Positions 15,657-23,344 of a stretch of DNA of 25,896 nucleotides are shown piece after piece. Location of the stretch: assembly GCA_937957685.1 (NCBI GenBank), contig CALGAO010000069.1:1-25896 (forward strand). Direction: 5' to 3'. The notes under the pieces are model-generated. The model was not told the origin of the DNA and did not search any database. It saw only the letters and a list, made by a program, of their open reading frames with translations. The stretch's first letter is position 1. Each line of letters starts with the position of its first letter. The DNA is from an uncultured Paenibacillaceae bacterium (GTDB taxonomy: Bacteria; Bacillota; Bacilli; Paenibacillales; DA-C8). The translations under genes were made by a program, and so were the position numbers.

Positions 15657-16538
15657 TCACTCCTTCACGCGAAGCTCGCCATCTGTCTCTTCCAGTTCGA
15701 TGAAGATCGCGCGCTCATCCGGCGTCTTGTTCGGCGTATGCAGCGCCAGCATGATCCGTCCGTCCAGCGTCCGGAAGATCATGCCGTGGCCGCCGTCGCT
15801 CTCATACAGCGGCTCCTCGATCTGCCTCCATGGCCCCATGATGCCGCCTGATTCGGACACGGCCATGCCCTGCGCATACCGGCCGCCGCGGAAGCTGGAC
15901 CAGATCATGATGAGCTTGCCGCCCCCGGTGCGATACATGAACGGGCCGTCCGTCACATACCCCGATCCGTGACGCGGCGAATTCACCGGCTCGACCCAGG
16001 GTGCGCTGGATGCGGCGAACAGCTGAACCGGCTCGCCAACAGCGCGCGACAGGTCCTGTGCCAGCGGGATCGCGCAGATCGTCCCATCCTTCACCTGCAC
16101 CCACTCATGGCAGAACACCATCCACGGCTGTCCCTCGTCATCCACATGGAGCGTGCCGTCGAGACATTCCCAGTCGCGAGGGGTGACCGGACCCTCGCTG
16201 TGCGGCATATAAGGTCCCAACGGATGATCGGAGACCAGGATCTGCGTACCCCTGCATACGCCGTCAGCCTTGAATGTGGCGAACATATAGTATCGGCCCT
16301 GGTAGACATGGACCTCCGGCGCCCAATAATTGGTCTGCGACCAGAAACCCTCCGGCGGCCGGAATGCCGGGAACGGTCCTTCCCAATGCTCGAGATCCGC
16401 GCTGCGATAGGCATCGAATCCGGTCGCCTGACCAGTCCATATATTCTTGTCCGTGGAGCCGAACAGGTAGTAACATTGGTTCTTCTCATCCGTCAGCACA
16501 TAAGGGTCGCGGATCTGAATCTGCTCTTTGGTTATCAT
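15657..16538 (-). CDS. Glycoside hydrolase family 43 protein
   Basis: Five-bladed beta-propeller glycosidase of 293 residues, one catalytic domain, no signal peptide. Blade motifs: QIRDPYVLTDE with the catalytic-base Asp near residue 11, FWSQTNYWAPEVHVY, CLDGTLHVDDEGQPWMVFCH with the pKa-modulating Asp, GYVTDGPFMYRT where most GH43 enzymes have EGP (general-acid Glu), and DGGHGMIFRTLDGR near the end. Asp in place of Glu may mark a subfamily. GH43 enzymes are mostly arabinosidases or xylosidases; the substrate cannot be read. AGGAGAGGAG precedes the ATG. It is 90 bases downstream of glnS on the same strand, without a clear terminator between, and faces the six-hairpin gene. Confidence 0.85.
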   Translation of the reverse strand: MITKEQIQIRDPYVLTDEKNQCYYLFGSTDKNIWTGQATGFDAYRSADLEHWEGPFPAFRPPEGFWSQTNYWAPEVHVYQGRYYMFATFKADGVCRGTQILVSDHPLGPYMPHSEGPVTPRDWECLDGTLHVDDEGQPWMVFCHEWVQVKDGTICAIPLAQDLSRAVGEPVQLFAASSAPWVEPVNSPRHGSGYVTDGPFMYRTGGGKLIMIWSSFRGGRYAQGMAVSESGGIMGPWRQIEEPLYESDGGHGMIFRTLDGRIMLALHTPNKTPDERAIFIELEETDGELRVKE

Positions 16539-16628
16539 GCTTAATCTCCTCTCCTGGATACGTGCGGGAATGGCCGCTTGCGCCGTATATCCCCATTTGC
16601 CGCCGCTCGACGTGCGAATGGGCCTGAC

Positions 16629-18293
16629 TTACGCCTTGTTGGGATCGAAGGAGCTCTTCAGCGACACGATCAGATTAAACACCAGTTTGTCCGGCGTCGT
16701 GTATTTGCTGTCCACATTAAAGTATCCGTGACGGAACATCTGGAACTTGTCCTGCGGCTTCGCATCCTTCAGGTTCGGTTCGATATAGCCTTGCAGAATC
16801 TCCAGCGAGTTCGGATTGATCCGATCGAGCAGCGATTCCTCCTCCGAGCCTTCTCCCTCCTGGATCAGCGGCTCGTACAGACGGAACTCGGCCGGAACCG
16901 CCTGCGTCGCCTCGACCCAATGGATCGTGCCCTTGACCTTGCGTCCGGTGAAGCCTGTGCCGCTCTTCGTCTCCGGATCGTACGTGCAGCGCAGCTCGAT
17001 CACCCGGCCCTGCTCGTCCTTGATCACTTCCTCGCACTTGATGAAGTACGCGTGCTTCAGCCGCACCTCATTGCCCGGATACAGGCGGTGGTACTTGGGC
17101 GGCGGGTTCTCCATGAAGTCGTCCTGCTCGATGTAGATCTCCCGCGAGAACGGGATCAGGCGAATGCCCATCTCCGGATTCTCCGGGTTGTTCTCCGCCT
17201 CGAGCATCTCAACCTGCCCTTCCGGATAGTTCGTGATCACGACCTTCAGCGGTCTGAGCACCGCCATCGTGCGCGGCGCCTTCAGCTTCAGGTCCTCGCG
17301 CACGAAGTGCTCCAGCATGCGCGGGTCGACCGTTCCGCCGCTCTTTGATACGCCCGTCGAGCGGACGAAGGCGCGGATCGCTTCCGGCGTGAAACCGCGT
17401 CTGCGCAGGCCGCTGAGCGTATAGACGCGCGGATCGTCCCAGCTGTCGAGCACGCCCTGCTCCACGAGCTGCTTGATATACCGCTTGCCGATGATCGCCC
17501 GGTCGATCTGCAACTTGGCGAACTCATACTGCCGCGGCTTCGACTCCATCTCGCATTCGCGGATGACCCAGTCATAGAACGGGCGTTGGTCTTCGAACTC
17601 CAGCGAACAGAGCGAATGCGTCACGCCCTCGATCGCGTCCTCCAGCGGATGGGCGAAGGTGTACATCGGATAGATGCACCATTTGTCGCCCGTATTGTGG
17701 TGACGGGCATGAAGCACCCGATAGATGACAGGGTCGCGCATGTTGATGTTCGGCGACTTCATGTCCACCTTGGCGCGCAGCACCTTCTCCCCGTCCTTGA
17801 ACTCGCCCTTTCTCATCCGTTCGAACAGATCGAGGTTCTCCTCGACGCTGCGATTGCGATATGGACTTTCGATGCCCGGCTCGGTAAGCGTCCCCCGGGT
17901 AGCCCGAATCTCCTCCTGGGTCTGATCATCGACGTACGCAAGACCCTTCTTGATAAGGAGCACCGCCCGCTGATACATCTCCTCAAAATAATCCGATGCA
18001 TAGTACAACCCATCCCACTCGAAGCCCAGCCAACGGATATCCTCCTGGATCGCCTTCACATACTCCACGTCTTCCTTGGTCGGGTTCGTGTCGTCGAATC
18101 TCAGATGCGTGCGGCCGCCGTAGGCTGCCGCTGTATCGAAGTTGATGATGATCGCGCGGGCATGACCGATGTGAAGGTAACCGTTCGGTTCCGGCGGGAA
18201 CCGGGTCACAACCTTCTGTACGCGGCCTTCCCTCAGATCTTCTTCCACGATGCTTTTGATAAAGTTCGAGCTTTCCGCGTGAATATTGTCCAT
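16629..18293 (-). CDS. glnS: Glutaminyl-tRNA synthetase
   Basis: Class I synthetase charging tRNA-Gln, 554 residues, the usual size. N-terminal catalytic core with the HIGH motif PPEPNGYLHIGHARA (about 33-47) and FDDTNPTKEDVEYV; GlnRS-specific SGLRRRGFTPEAIRAF; then the beta-barrel anticodon-binding domains ending PDKLVFNLIVSLKSSF. At the usual second signature (VMSKRK in E. coli) it reads IIGKRY (267-272), with Gly for Ser. Start: ATG 18293 preceded by AAAGGAAGGA. Many Bacillales lack GlnRS and make Gln-tRNA through GatCAB, so its presence is notable. It follows hisC by 38 bases and is probably co-transcribed with it. Confidence 0.95.
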   Translation of the reverse strand: MDNIHAESSNFIKSIVEEDLREGRVQKVVTRFPPEPNGYLHIGHARAIIINFDTAAAYGGRTHLRFDDTNPTKEDVEYVKAIQEDIRWLGFEWDGLYYASDYFEEMYQRAVLLIKKGLAYVDDQTQEEIRATRGTLTEPGIESPYRNRSVEENLDLFERMRKGEFKDGEKVLRAKVDMKSPNINMRDPVIYRVLHARHHNTGDKWCIYPMYTFAHPLEDAIEGVTHSLCSLEFEDQRPFYDWVIRECEMESKPRQYEFAKLQIDRAIIGKRYIKQLVEQGVLDSWDDPRVYTLSGLRRRGFTPEAIRAFVRSTGVSKSGGTVDPRMLEHFVREDLKLKAPRTMAVLRPLKVVITNYPEGQVEMLEAENNPENPEMGIRLIPFSREIYIEQDDFMENPPPKYHRLYPGNEVRLKHAYFIKCEEVIKDEQGRVIELRCTYDPETKSGTGFTGRKVKGTIHWVEATQAVPAEFRLYEPLIQEGEGSEEESLLDRINPNSLEILQGYIEPNLKDAKPQDKFQMFRHGYFNVDSKYTTPDKLVFNLIVSLKSSFDPNKA

Positions 18294-18331
18294 GATCGTC
18301 CTTCCTTTTACGTCCAATTTATTGTTCTATA

Positions 18332-19399
18332 TTAACGCATAAGCACGCGTTGTTTCAATGTATCCAGCATGGTCCTCATCTCTTCATCGGTGCCGATCGT
18401 GATGCGGAGGTAATCCTCGATGCGCGGCTGGGCGAAGTGCCGGACCAGCACGCCGTGTTCCTTCAGCTTCCGTTGCAGCTCGGCACCGGATCGGCCCGGC
18501 AGACGGGCGAAGACGAAGTTCGTCTGCGACGGCAACACTTCAAAGCCCATCTGTCGCAGCTCTTCCGTCACCCACCCGCGCGTGCGGATGACCTTCTCCG
18601 TCGTCTCCCGGAAGTAGGCCTCATCCTCGATCGCGGCGATCGCCCCCGCTTGCGCCAGGCGGTCGATCGGGTAGGAGTTGAACGAATTCTTGACGCGATT
18701 CAGCCCTTCGATCAGCTCCGGGTGGCCAAGCGCGAACCCGACCCTGAGACCCGCGAGCGATCTGGACTTGGACAAGGTCTGCACGACCAGCACATTGGGG
18801 TATCGGCGAACGAGGGATACGGCGCTGTGGCCGCCGAAGTCCACGTAAGCCTCATCCACCAGGACCACGACATCCGGATGCTGCTGAACGATGCGTTCGA
18901 TATCGGACAGCGGCACCTCGATGCCGGTGGGCGCATTGGGATTGGCGATGACGATGCCGCCGCAGGAGCGCTTCAGATACTCCTCGACATCCAGCTGGTA
19001 ATCGTCGCGCAGCGGGATGATCTCCGCCCTCAGCTCATGCAGCTGGATGTAAACCTTGTAGAAGCTGTATGTAATGTCCGCGAACAACACCGGCTGATCC
19101 TGTTCGAAGAACGCCTGGAAGGCGAGCGCCAACACCTCGTCCGAACCGTTGCCGACGAACACCTCTTCCTTGCCGAGACCGAATCTGGCGGCGATCTTCT
19201 CGCGCAGCACCGTGGATTCCGGGTCCGGATACAGGCGCAGGCTTGCCCCGGCTGCCTCCTGGATGGCGCGGATGACGTTCGGGGATGGCGGGTAGGGGTT
19301 TTCGTTTGTATTTAATTTGATATAGATCTGATCCTTGGGCTGCTCTCCTGGTACATATGGACTTAACTGTCTGGTCAATGTGCTCCAATATTTGCTCAT
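18332..19399 (-). CDS. hisC: Histidinol-phosphate aminotransferase
   Basis: PLP-dependent class I/II aminotransferase of the HisC group, 355 residues, seventh step of histidine synthesis; members can also act on aromatic amino acids. Markers: KLNTNENPYPPSPNVIRAI near the start, FVGNGSDEVL, NPNAPTG, VLVDEAYVDF, the PLP lysine in TLSKSRSLAGLRVGF and NSYPIDRLAQ, with a C-terminal RITIGTDEEM. GGAGGT lies 2 bases before the ATG at 19402 and 5 before the next ATG at 19399, so I choose the latter. A sigma-A promoter is readable upstream. It is not inside a his operon here; glnS follows. Confidence 0.93.
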   Translation of the reverse strand: MSKYWSTLTRQLSPYVPGEQPKDQIYIKLNTNENPYPPSPNVIRAIQEAAGASLRLYPDPESTVLREKIAARFGLGKEEVFVGNGSDEVLALAFQAFFEQDQPVLFADITYSFYKVYIQLHELRAEIIPLRDDYQLDVEEYLKRSCGGIVIANPNAPTGIEVPLSDIERIVQQHPDVVVLVDEAYVDFGGHSAVSLVRRYPNVLVVQTLSKSRSLAGLRVGFALGHPELIEGLNRVKNSFNSYPIDRLAQAGAIAAIEDEAYFRETTEKVIRTRGWVTEELRQMGFEVLPSQTNFVFARLPGRSGAELQRKLKEHGVLVRHFAQPRIEDYLRITIGTDEEMRTMLDTLKQRVLMR

Positions 19400-19433
19400 C
19401 ATGAACCTCCGCTCAAGTTACGGTTTGATCAAT

Positions 19434-19462
19434 ATTCTACCTGTCCTGAGACCGAACTTCAA
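19434..19462 (-). promoter_or_regulatory. Promoter of hisC-glnS
   Basis: Minus strand: -35 TTGAAG (19457-19462), 17-base spacer, -10 TAGAAT (19434-19439). The start point would be near 19427, about 28 bases before the hisC start. It lies just after the terminator of the preceding lipoprotein gene. Confidence 0.7.
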
Positions 19463-19490
19463 CGGAATGTCACGAATTGCCTTTCCAATG

Positions 19491-19526
19491 AAAAAGCCGT
19501 CCCCCGCAAGCTTGCGGAGAACGACT
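19491..19526 (-). terminator. Intrinsic terminator of the lipoprotein gene
   Basis: On the minus strand AGTCGTTCTCCGCA pairs with TGCGGGGGACGGCT (14 pairs including G-U) around the loop AGCT, followed directly by TTTTT. It begins 24 bases after the lipoprotein stop codon. Confidence 0.85.
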
Positions 19527-19550
19527 TCTTCCCGTCATGCGTTCCATTCG

Positions 19551-20612
19551 TCACAGTCCATACATGATCGATGCCAACAGTTCCTGGAACGTGATCACTT
19601 CGGAAGCATCCGGCTTCTGAAGCTCATATTCCACTTTCTCATTGATCCCGGTTTGTTCAAGAGCGGCTTGCAGGCCGATCCTTCCGGTCTCACCCTCGTC
19701 GGTCATCTCCAGATCGATATCGAGTCCGGTGTATGATACGAACCCGTTCTTATCCACCGCGGTCACGATGCTCGCCCGGTGGATCGTCATATTCTGCTCA
19801 AGCAGGTCAAGCGTGGCCTTCCATTCCTCTTCGCCCGCTTGCAGCTCCGCCTTGAGCTCCTCGATCTCCGCCTGCGTCAGACCCGCTTCCTGGATCTCGG
19901 CTATCTTGTCGATCAGGGCAGGCAGCACTGCGAAGAGCGACTCCATAAATGGACGGAAGCTCTCGTCCGTCAGCTCAAACTTCACCACCTGATCCGCGTC
20001 CACATCGTCCGGGATGCCGGCTTCTTCCTTGCTTGCATGGGAGAAATAGGTCTCTTCATCAAACGCTCCGAAGAACAGCTCGGCGATCTCCTTGCCCAGC
20101 TGCTGATATCTCTGCTGCTGCTCCGTTGTCAAGGAAGAGATCGGTTCTCCTGACATCGCGGACAGCTCGGCAACATCCAGTTCCAGATATTTGCCGACCA
20201 CATGATCTGGCAGCGGCAGGAACGGCGTGTTCGGAACCTTGATCCATATCTTGTCCTCAGTGGCGATGATGGACAGGTTAATCGCTATCTCCGTATCGCC
20301 GGTTACGCGAACGGTCAGGATGACTTCCGACAGCGCTGGCTCCAGCTGCGTGGTTCCCCGGAATGAAAGCTCCGCATGGTTGAGCATGTTCAGGATCATC
20401 GCCGAAGACGGATCTCCCTGCAACGCGCTGTCCGGCAGATCCAGGCTCAGCCTGATCGAACCTTCGAACTTGGCCGATGTGATCTCCGCTGACTTGCCGT
20501 ATGCTTCAATGAGTATATCCTTTGGCTTCCCGTTGCTCTTCTGACTGCAACCGGACAGCAGAACGAGAAGCGCGAGCAGAACTGCCCCGGCTATTGTCCA
20601 AACCTTCTTCAA
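19551..20612 (-). CDS. Lipoprotein of unknown function
   Basis: Secreted, membrane-anchored protein of 353 residues. The signal peptide KKVWTIAGAVLLALLVLLSG ends in a lipobox with the Cys near residue 22 (LLSGC), followed by SQKSNGKPKD. The mature part alternates short beta-like segments (FEGSIRLSLDL, AELSFRGTTQLEPALSEVIL, DTEIAINLSIIATEDKIWIK) and helical, Glu-rich stretches (QEAGLTQAEIEELKAELQAG), recalling LppX/LolA-like lipoproteins of Gram-positives, but I cannot assign a family. Start: TTG at 20612 is preceded by GGAGAGGGG at 8 bases and puts the signal peptide at the N-terminus; a GTG at 20648 lacks a ribosome site. It stands alone between sspP and hisC and has its own terminator. Confidence 0.75.
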   Translation of the reverse strand: MKKVWTIAGAVLLALLVLLSGCSQKSNGKPKDILIEAYGKSAEITSAKFEGSIRLSLDLPDSALQGDPSSAMILNMLNHAELSFRGTTQLEPALSEVILTVRVTGDTEIAINLSIIATEDKIWIKVPNTPFLPLPDHVVGKYLELDVAELSAMSGEPISSLTTEQQQRYQQLGKEIAELFFGAFDEETYFSHASKEEAGIPDDVDADQVVKFELTDESFRPFMESLFAVLPALIDKIAEIQEAGLTQAEIEELKAELQAGEEEWKATLDLLEQNMTIHRASIVTAVDKNGFVSYTGLDIDLEMTDEGETGRIGLQAALEQTGINEKVEYELQKPDASEVITFQELLASIMYGL

Positions 20613-20814
20613 ACCAGCATCCCCTCTCCACCTGGATCGTTTAAACACGACTAATTGTAACCCAGATCGCTGGAGAGGGAAAGGAATTTACACAGGATTA
20701 GGAATCTGCTACCTGGAGTTTGCTGGCAAACCATGACTTATCGTTCATCAGCCTGTCTCCGGATTGGTCCTTTCGATGCTCCGGAATGACGGGCATCGAT
20801 ACCCGGATGGGGTT

Positions 20815-20835
20815 GGTCCTTGAGGATCAAGGACC
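20815..20835 (-). terminator. Perfect hairpin downstream of sspP
   Basis: GGTCCTTGA and TCAAGGACC form a perfect 9-pair stem with a 3-base loop, 21 bases beyond the sspP stop. There is no U-run on either strand, so termination is uncertain. The rest of 20613-20814 holds no gene I can support. Confidence 0.4.
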
Positions 20836-20856
20836 TAATCACGGTGAAGGCGCCCT

Positions 20857-21003
20857 CTAGCTGCCTTCGCCATGATTTTGCCGCGAGTGATTGCGGTTCT
20901 TCACTTTCTTGGAACCGGAGAGAGGTTCCGGCATCGTCGTTCTGTCCCCTTCCTCCTGATGCGGATCATCAGGCAGGATCGGGTAAGCTCTCGGTTTGCT
21001 CAT
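20857..21003 (-). CDS. sspP: Small acid-soluble spore protein P
   Basis: A 48-residue gene. It begins MSKPRAYPILPDDPHQEEGD and ends with the family core MPEPLSGSKKVKNRNHSRQ, then NHGEGS. PEPL-GSKKVKNRNHxRQ is the hallmark of SspP, a minor small acid-soluble protein made in the developing spore. AAGGAGG lies 12 bases before this ATG and directly against an in-frame ATG 12 bases upstream (MRIS...), so the downstream start is preferred. It sits between the tRNA-Ser terminator and the lipoprotein gene and is probably transcribed alone under a forespore sigma factor; I could not identify a convincing sigma-G promoter. It is strong evidence that the organism forms endospores. Confidence 0.85.
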   Translation of the reverse strand: MSKPRAYPILPDDPHQEEGDRTTMPEPLSGSKKVKNRNHSRQNHGEGS

Positions 21004-21092
21004 GGATATTCGCATCCTCCTTGCATCGGTTTGTCGGACTGTTCATTACTCTCTCCGGCTGTCCATGAGATTATGCGCCTGGTGCAGACAGC

Positions 21093-21128
21093 AAAAAAGC
21101 CATGCTGCGCAGCAAACGCAGCATGGCT
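21093..21128 (-). terminator. Intrinsic terminator of the tRNA-Ser gene
   Basis: Minus strand: AGCCATGCTGCG, a 7-base loop, CGCAGCATGGCT, then T-run (TTTTTT counting the last stem base). The 12-pair perfect stem begins about 20 bases after the tRNA 3' end. Confidence 0.9.
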
Positions 21129-21145
21129 GTTCAAGTTCATATGTA

Positions 21146-21236
<91 letters not shown>

Positions 21237-21269
21237 GTTTCACCATGACGAGACGCCACGGCAAATAGC

Positions 21270-21299
21270 ATTTTATCACAAATTCGGCTTCCTTGCCAA
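21270..21299 (-). promoter_or_regulatory. Promoter of the tRNA-Ser gene
   Basis: Minus strand: -35 TTGGCA (21294-21299), 18-base spacer, -10 TAAAAT (21270-21275) with an upstream TG one base away (extended -10). It fits between the serS stop and the tRNA, with a leader of about 26 bases. Confidence 0.7.
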
Positions 21300-21302
21300 C
21301 GG

Positions 21303-22583
21303 CTATTTTCTGGAGATGACCGCCTGATTCCTCATATAAGGCCGGAGCACTTCCGGTATCACCACGCTGCCGTCTGCCTGCAGGCCGTTCTCGAGGATCG
21401 CCGCCACCGTACGTCCGACGGCAAGGCCGGAGCCGTTGAGCGTATGCACAAATTCCGGCTTGGCATTCACTTCGCGACGGAACCGGATGTTGGCCCGGCG
21501 CGCCTGGAAGTCCTCGAAATTGCTGCATGACGAGATCTCGCGATACGTTCCCTGCGAAGGCAGCCATACCTCAAGATCGTACGTCTTGGCTGAGGAGAAG
21601 CCCAGATCTCCCGTGCACAGCTGCACGACCCGATACGGCAAGCCGAGCAGTTGCAGGATGCGCTCCGCCTGCTTGGTCAGACTCTCCAGTTCGTCATAGG
21701 AGGTTTCGGGGAGGACCAGCTTGACCAGTTCCACCTTGTTGAACTGGTGCTGACGAATGATGCCCCGCGTATCTCTGCCGGCAGCGCCCGCCTCCGCCCG
21801 GAAGCACGGGCTGTACGCCACATAATACTTCGGCAGATCGGAGATGGACAGGATCTCATCGCGATGATAGTTGGTCACCGGCACTTCCGCGGTCGGGATC
21901 ATAAAGTAATCCGTATCGGCTATCTTGAACGCATCTTCCTCAAACTTCGGCAGCTGCCCGGTGCCGGTCAGGCTTGCCCGGTTGACCATCAGCGGTGGCA
22001 GCATCTCCGTATAGCCGAACTCTTCGCTGTGCACATCCATCATGAACTGGATCAGCGCGCGCTCCAGCCGGGCGCCGAGTCCCTTATAGAAGACGAAGCG
22101 CGAACCGGTAACCTTGGCCGCTCTTTCGAAGTCCAGAATGTCCAGATTCGCGGCGATCTCCCAGTGCGGCAGCGGCTCATAGTCAAACTGCGGCTTCTCG
22201 CCCCAGGTGCGAATGACGACATTGTCTTCGTCCGATGCTCCCACCGGTACCGATTCATGCGGGATATTCGGTATCCTGAGCAGCAACTCGTCCAGCTTCT
22301 CTTCAATGTCGCGAATCTCGTCGTCCAGCTCCTTGATCCGGTCGGCCACCTGCTTCATCTCCGCGATGATGGCATCGGCGTTTTCCCCGGCTTTTTTCAG
22401 CCGCGCGACCTCCTGCGACACGACGTTCTTGCGATTCTTGAGCGACTCGCTCTCTTGCAAGAGCTCGCGTCTGCGCACATCGAGGGTGGCGAAACCTTCT
22501 ATATCCGTCAAGGAAGATTTCCGATTGTTCAGGACTTCTTTCACCTTGTCCAGGTCTCTTCTCAGCAACTTGATATCCAGCAA
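21303..22583 (-). CDS. serS: Seryl-tRNA synthetase
   Basis: Class II synthetase charging tRNA-Ser, 426 residues, standard length. The N-terminal coiled-coil arm (about 30-110), which grips the long variable arm of tRNA-Ser, is seen in ELLQESESLKNRKNVVSQEV and the Lys/Glu-rich helix after it. Catalytic core: TGTGQLPKFEEDAF, PTAEVPVTN, motif 2 FRAEAGAAGRDTRGIIRQHQ and motif 3 GLAVGRTVAAILEN. Start is TTG at 22583 with GGGAGGGG at about 6 bases; no nearer ATG fits the family N-terminus (LDIKLLRRD). The 144-base gap to pdxT shows no T-box signature, unlike many Firmicute synthetase leaders. Its substrate tRNA is encoded just downstream. Confidence 0.97.
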   Translation of the reverse strand: MLDIKLLRRDLDKVKEVLNNRKSSLTDIEGFATLDVRRRELLQESESLKNRKNVVSQEVARLKKAGENADAIIAEMKQVADRIKELDDEIRDIEEKLDELLLRIPNIPHESVPVGASDEDNVVIRTWGEKPQFDYEPLPHWEIAANLDILDFERAAKVTGSRFVFYKGLGARLERALIQFMMDVHSEEFGYTEMLPPLMVNRASLTGTGQLPKFEEDAFKIADTDYFMIPTAEVPVTNYHRDEILSISDLPKYYVAYSPCFRAEAGAAGRDTRGIIRQHQFNKVELVKLVLPETSYDELESLTKQAERILQLLGLPYRVVQLCTGDLGFSSAKTYDLEVWLPSQGTYREISSCSNFEDFQARRANIRFRREVNAKPEFVHTLNGSGLAVGRTVAAILENGLQADGSVVIPEVLRPYMRNQAVISRK

Positions 22584-22662
22584 ACTTACCCCTCCCGTAA
22601 GGGAAAATAAATTATGACATATAATGTACTACACCATAAAGCGATATTCAACCTCAAATCAG

Positions 22663-22703
22663 GCGAAAGGCACCAAAACCTGCCGATTGCGGGTTCGGTG
22701 CCT
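22663..22703 (-). terminator. Probable terminator after pdxT
   Basis: Minus strand: AGGCACCGAACC pairs with GGTTTTGGTGCCT (one bulge, one G-U) followed by TTTCGCC. The U-run is short, so some readthrough into serS is likely. Confidence 0.5.
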
Positions 22704-22727
22704 CTGTGTGCATCTTATTCTATCGAT

Positions 22728-23303
22728 TCATGCCGAAGCCTGTCTGATCATATCGAGGAAATAGCCATGAATCCGAACATCGTCTGTCAATTCCGGATGG
22801 AAGGAGGTCGCCAGCAGATGGCCCTGGCGTGCTGCCACGATCTGTCCATTGTACGTGGACAGGACGTCGACATCCGGGCCGGCTTCGGTAATGAGCGGAG
22901 CGCGAATGAACACCGCGCGCACCTTGCCTTCGATGCCTTTCACTTCCAGATCGGTCTCGAAACTTTCGCGCTGCCTTCCGAAGGCGTTGCGTGACACCGT
23001 GATATCCATCAGCTCCAGGTGTGCCCAATCCTGGCCTGTGATCCGCTCAGCGATGACGATGAGCCCGGCGCATGTACCGAAGATCGGCTTGCGTGCCGCT
23101 GAGAATTCGCGGATCGCATCGATAAAGCCGTATTCTCTCATCAGCTTGCCGATGGTGGTGCTCTCTCCGCCGGGGATGATCAAACCGTCGATCTCATCCA
23201 GCTGATGGGTGCGCTTGATCGGCACTCCCTCAGCTCCGCAGGCCTCTATGCATCGAACATGCTCGGCGACCGCCCCTTGCAGGGCCAATACTCCGATTCT
23301 CAC
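22728..23303 (-). CDS. pdxT: Pyridoxal 5'-phosphate synthase glutaminase subunit PdxT
   Basis: Glutamine amidotransferase of 191 residues that supplies ammonia to PdxS for vitamin B6 synthesis. Markers: RIGVLALQGAVAEH at the start, GLIIPGGESTTIGKL, the nucleophile Cys in GTCAGLIVIA (about residue 78) and the His/Glu pair in SFHPELTDD (about 170). Start: GAAGGA lies directly against the ATG at 23309 but 6 bases before the in-frame GTG at 23303; GTG also gives the family N-terminus (MRIGVLALQG), so I prefer it. It follows pdxS by 41 bases in the same transcript. Confidence 0.95.
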   Translation of the reverse strand: MRIGVLALQGAVAEHVRCIEACGAEGVPIKRTHQLDEIDGLIIPGGESTTIGKLMREYGFIDAIREFSAARKPIFGTCAGLIVIAERITGQDWAHLELMDITVSRNAFGRQRESFETDLEVKGIEGKVRAVFIRAPLITEAGPDVDVLSTYNGQIVAARQGHLLATSFHPELTDDVRIHGYFLDMIRQASA

Positions 23304-23344
23304 AGTCATTCCTTCTTTCCAGTTCCTATCCGTTGGATTCCGAG

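Noticed and set aside
22584..22727. T-box riboswitch upstream of serS
   Set aside because: The gap is only 144 bases, is partly taken by the pdxT terminator, and lacks the conserved T-box sequence.
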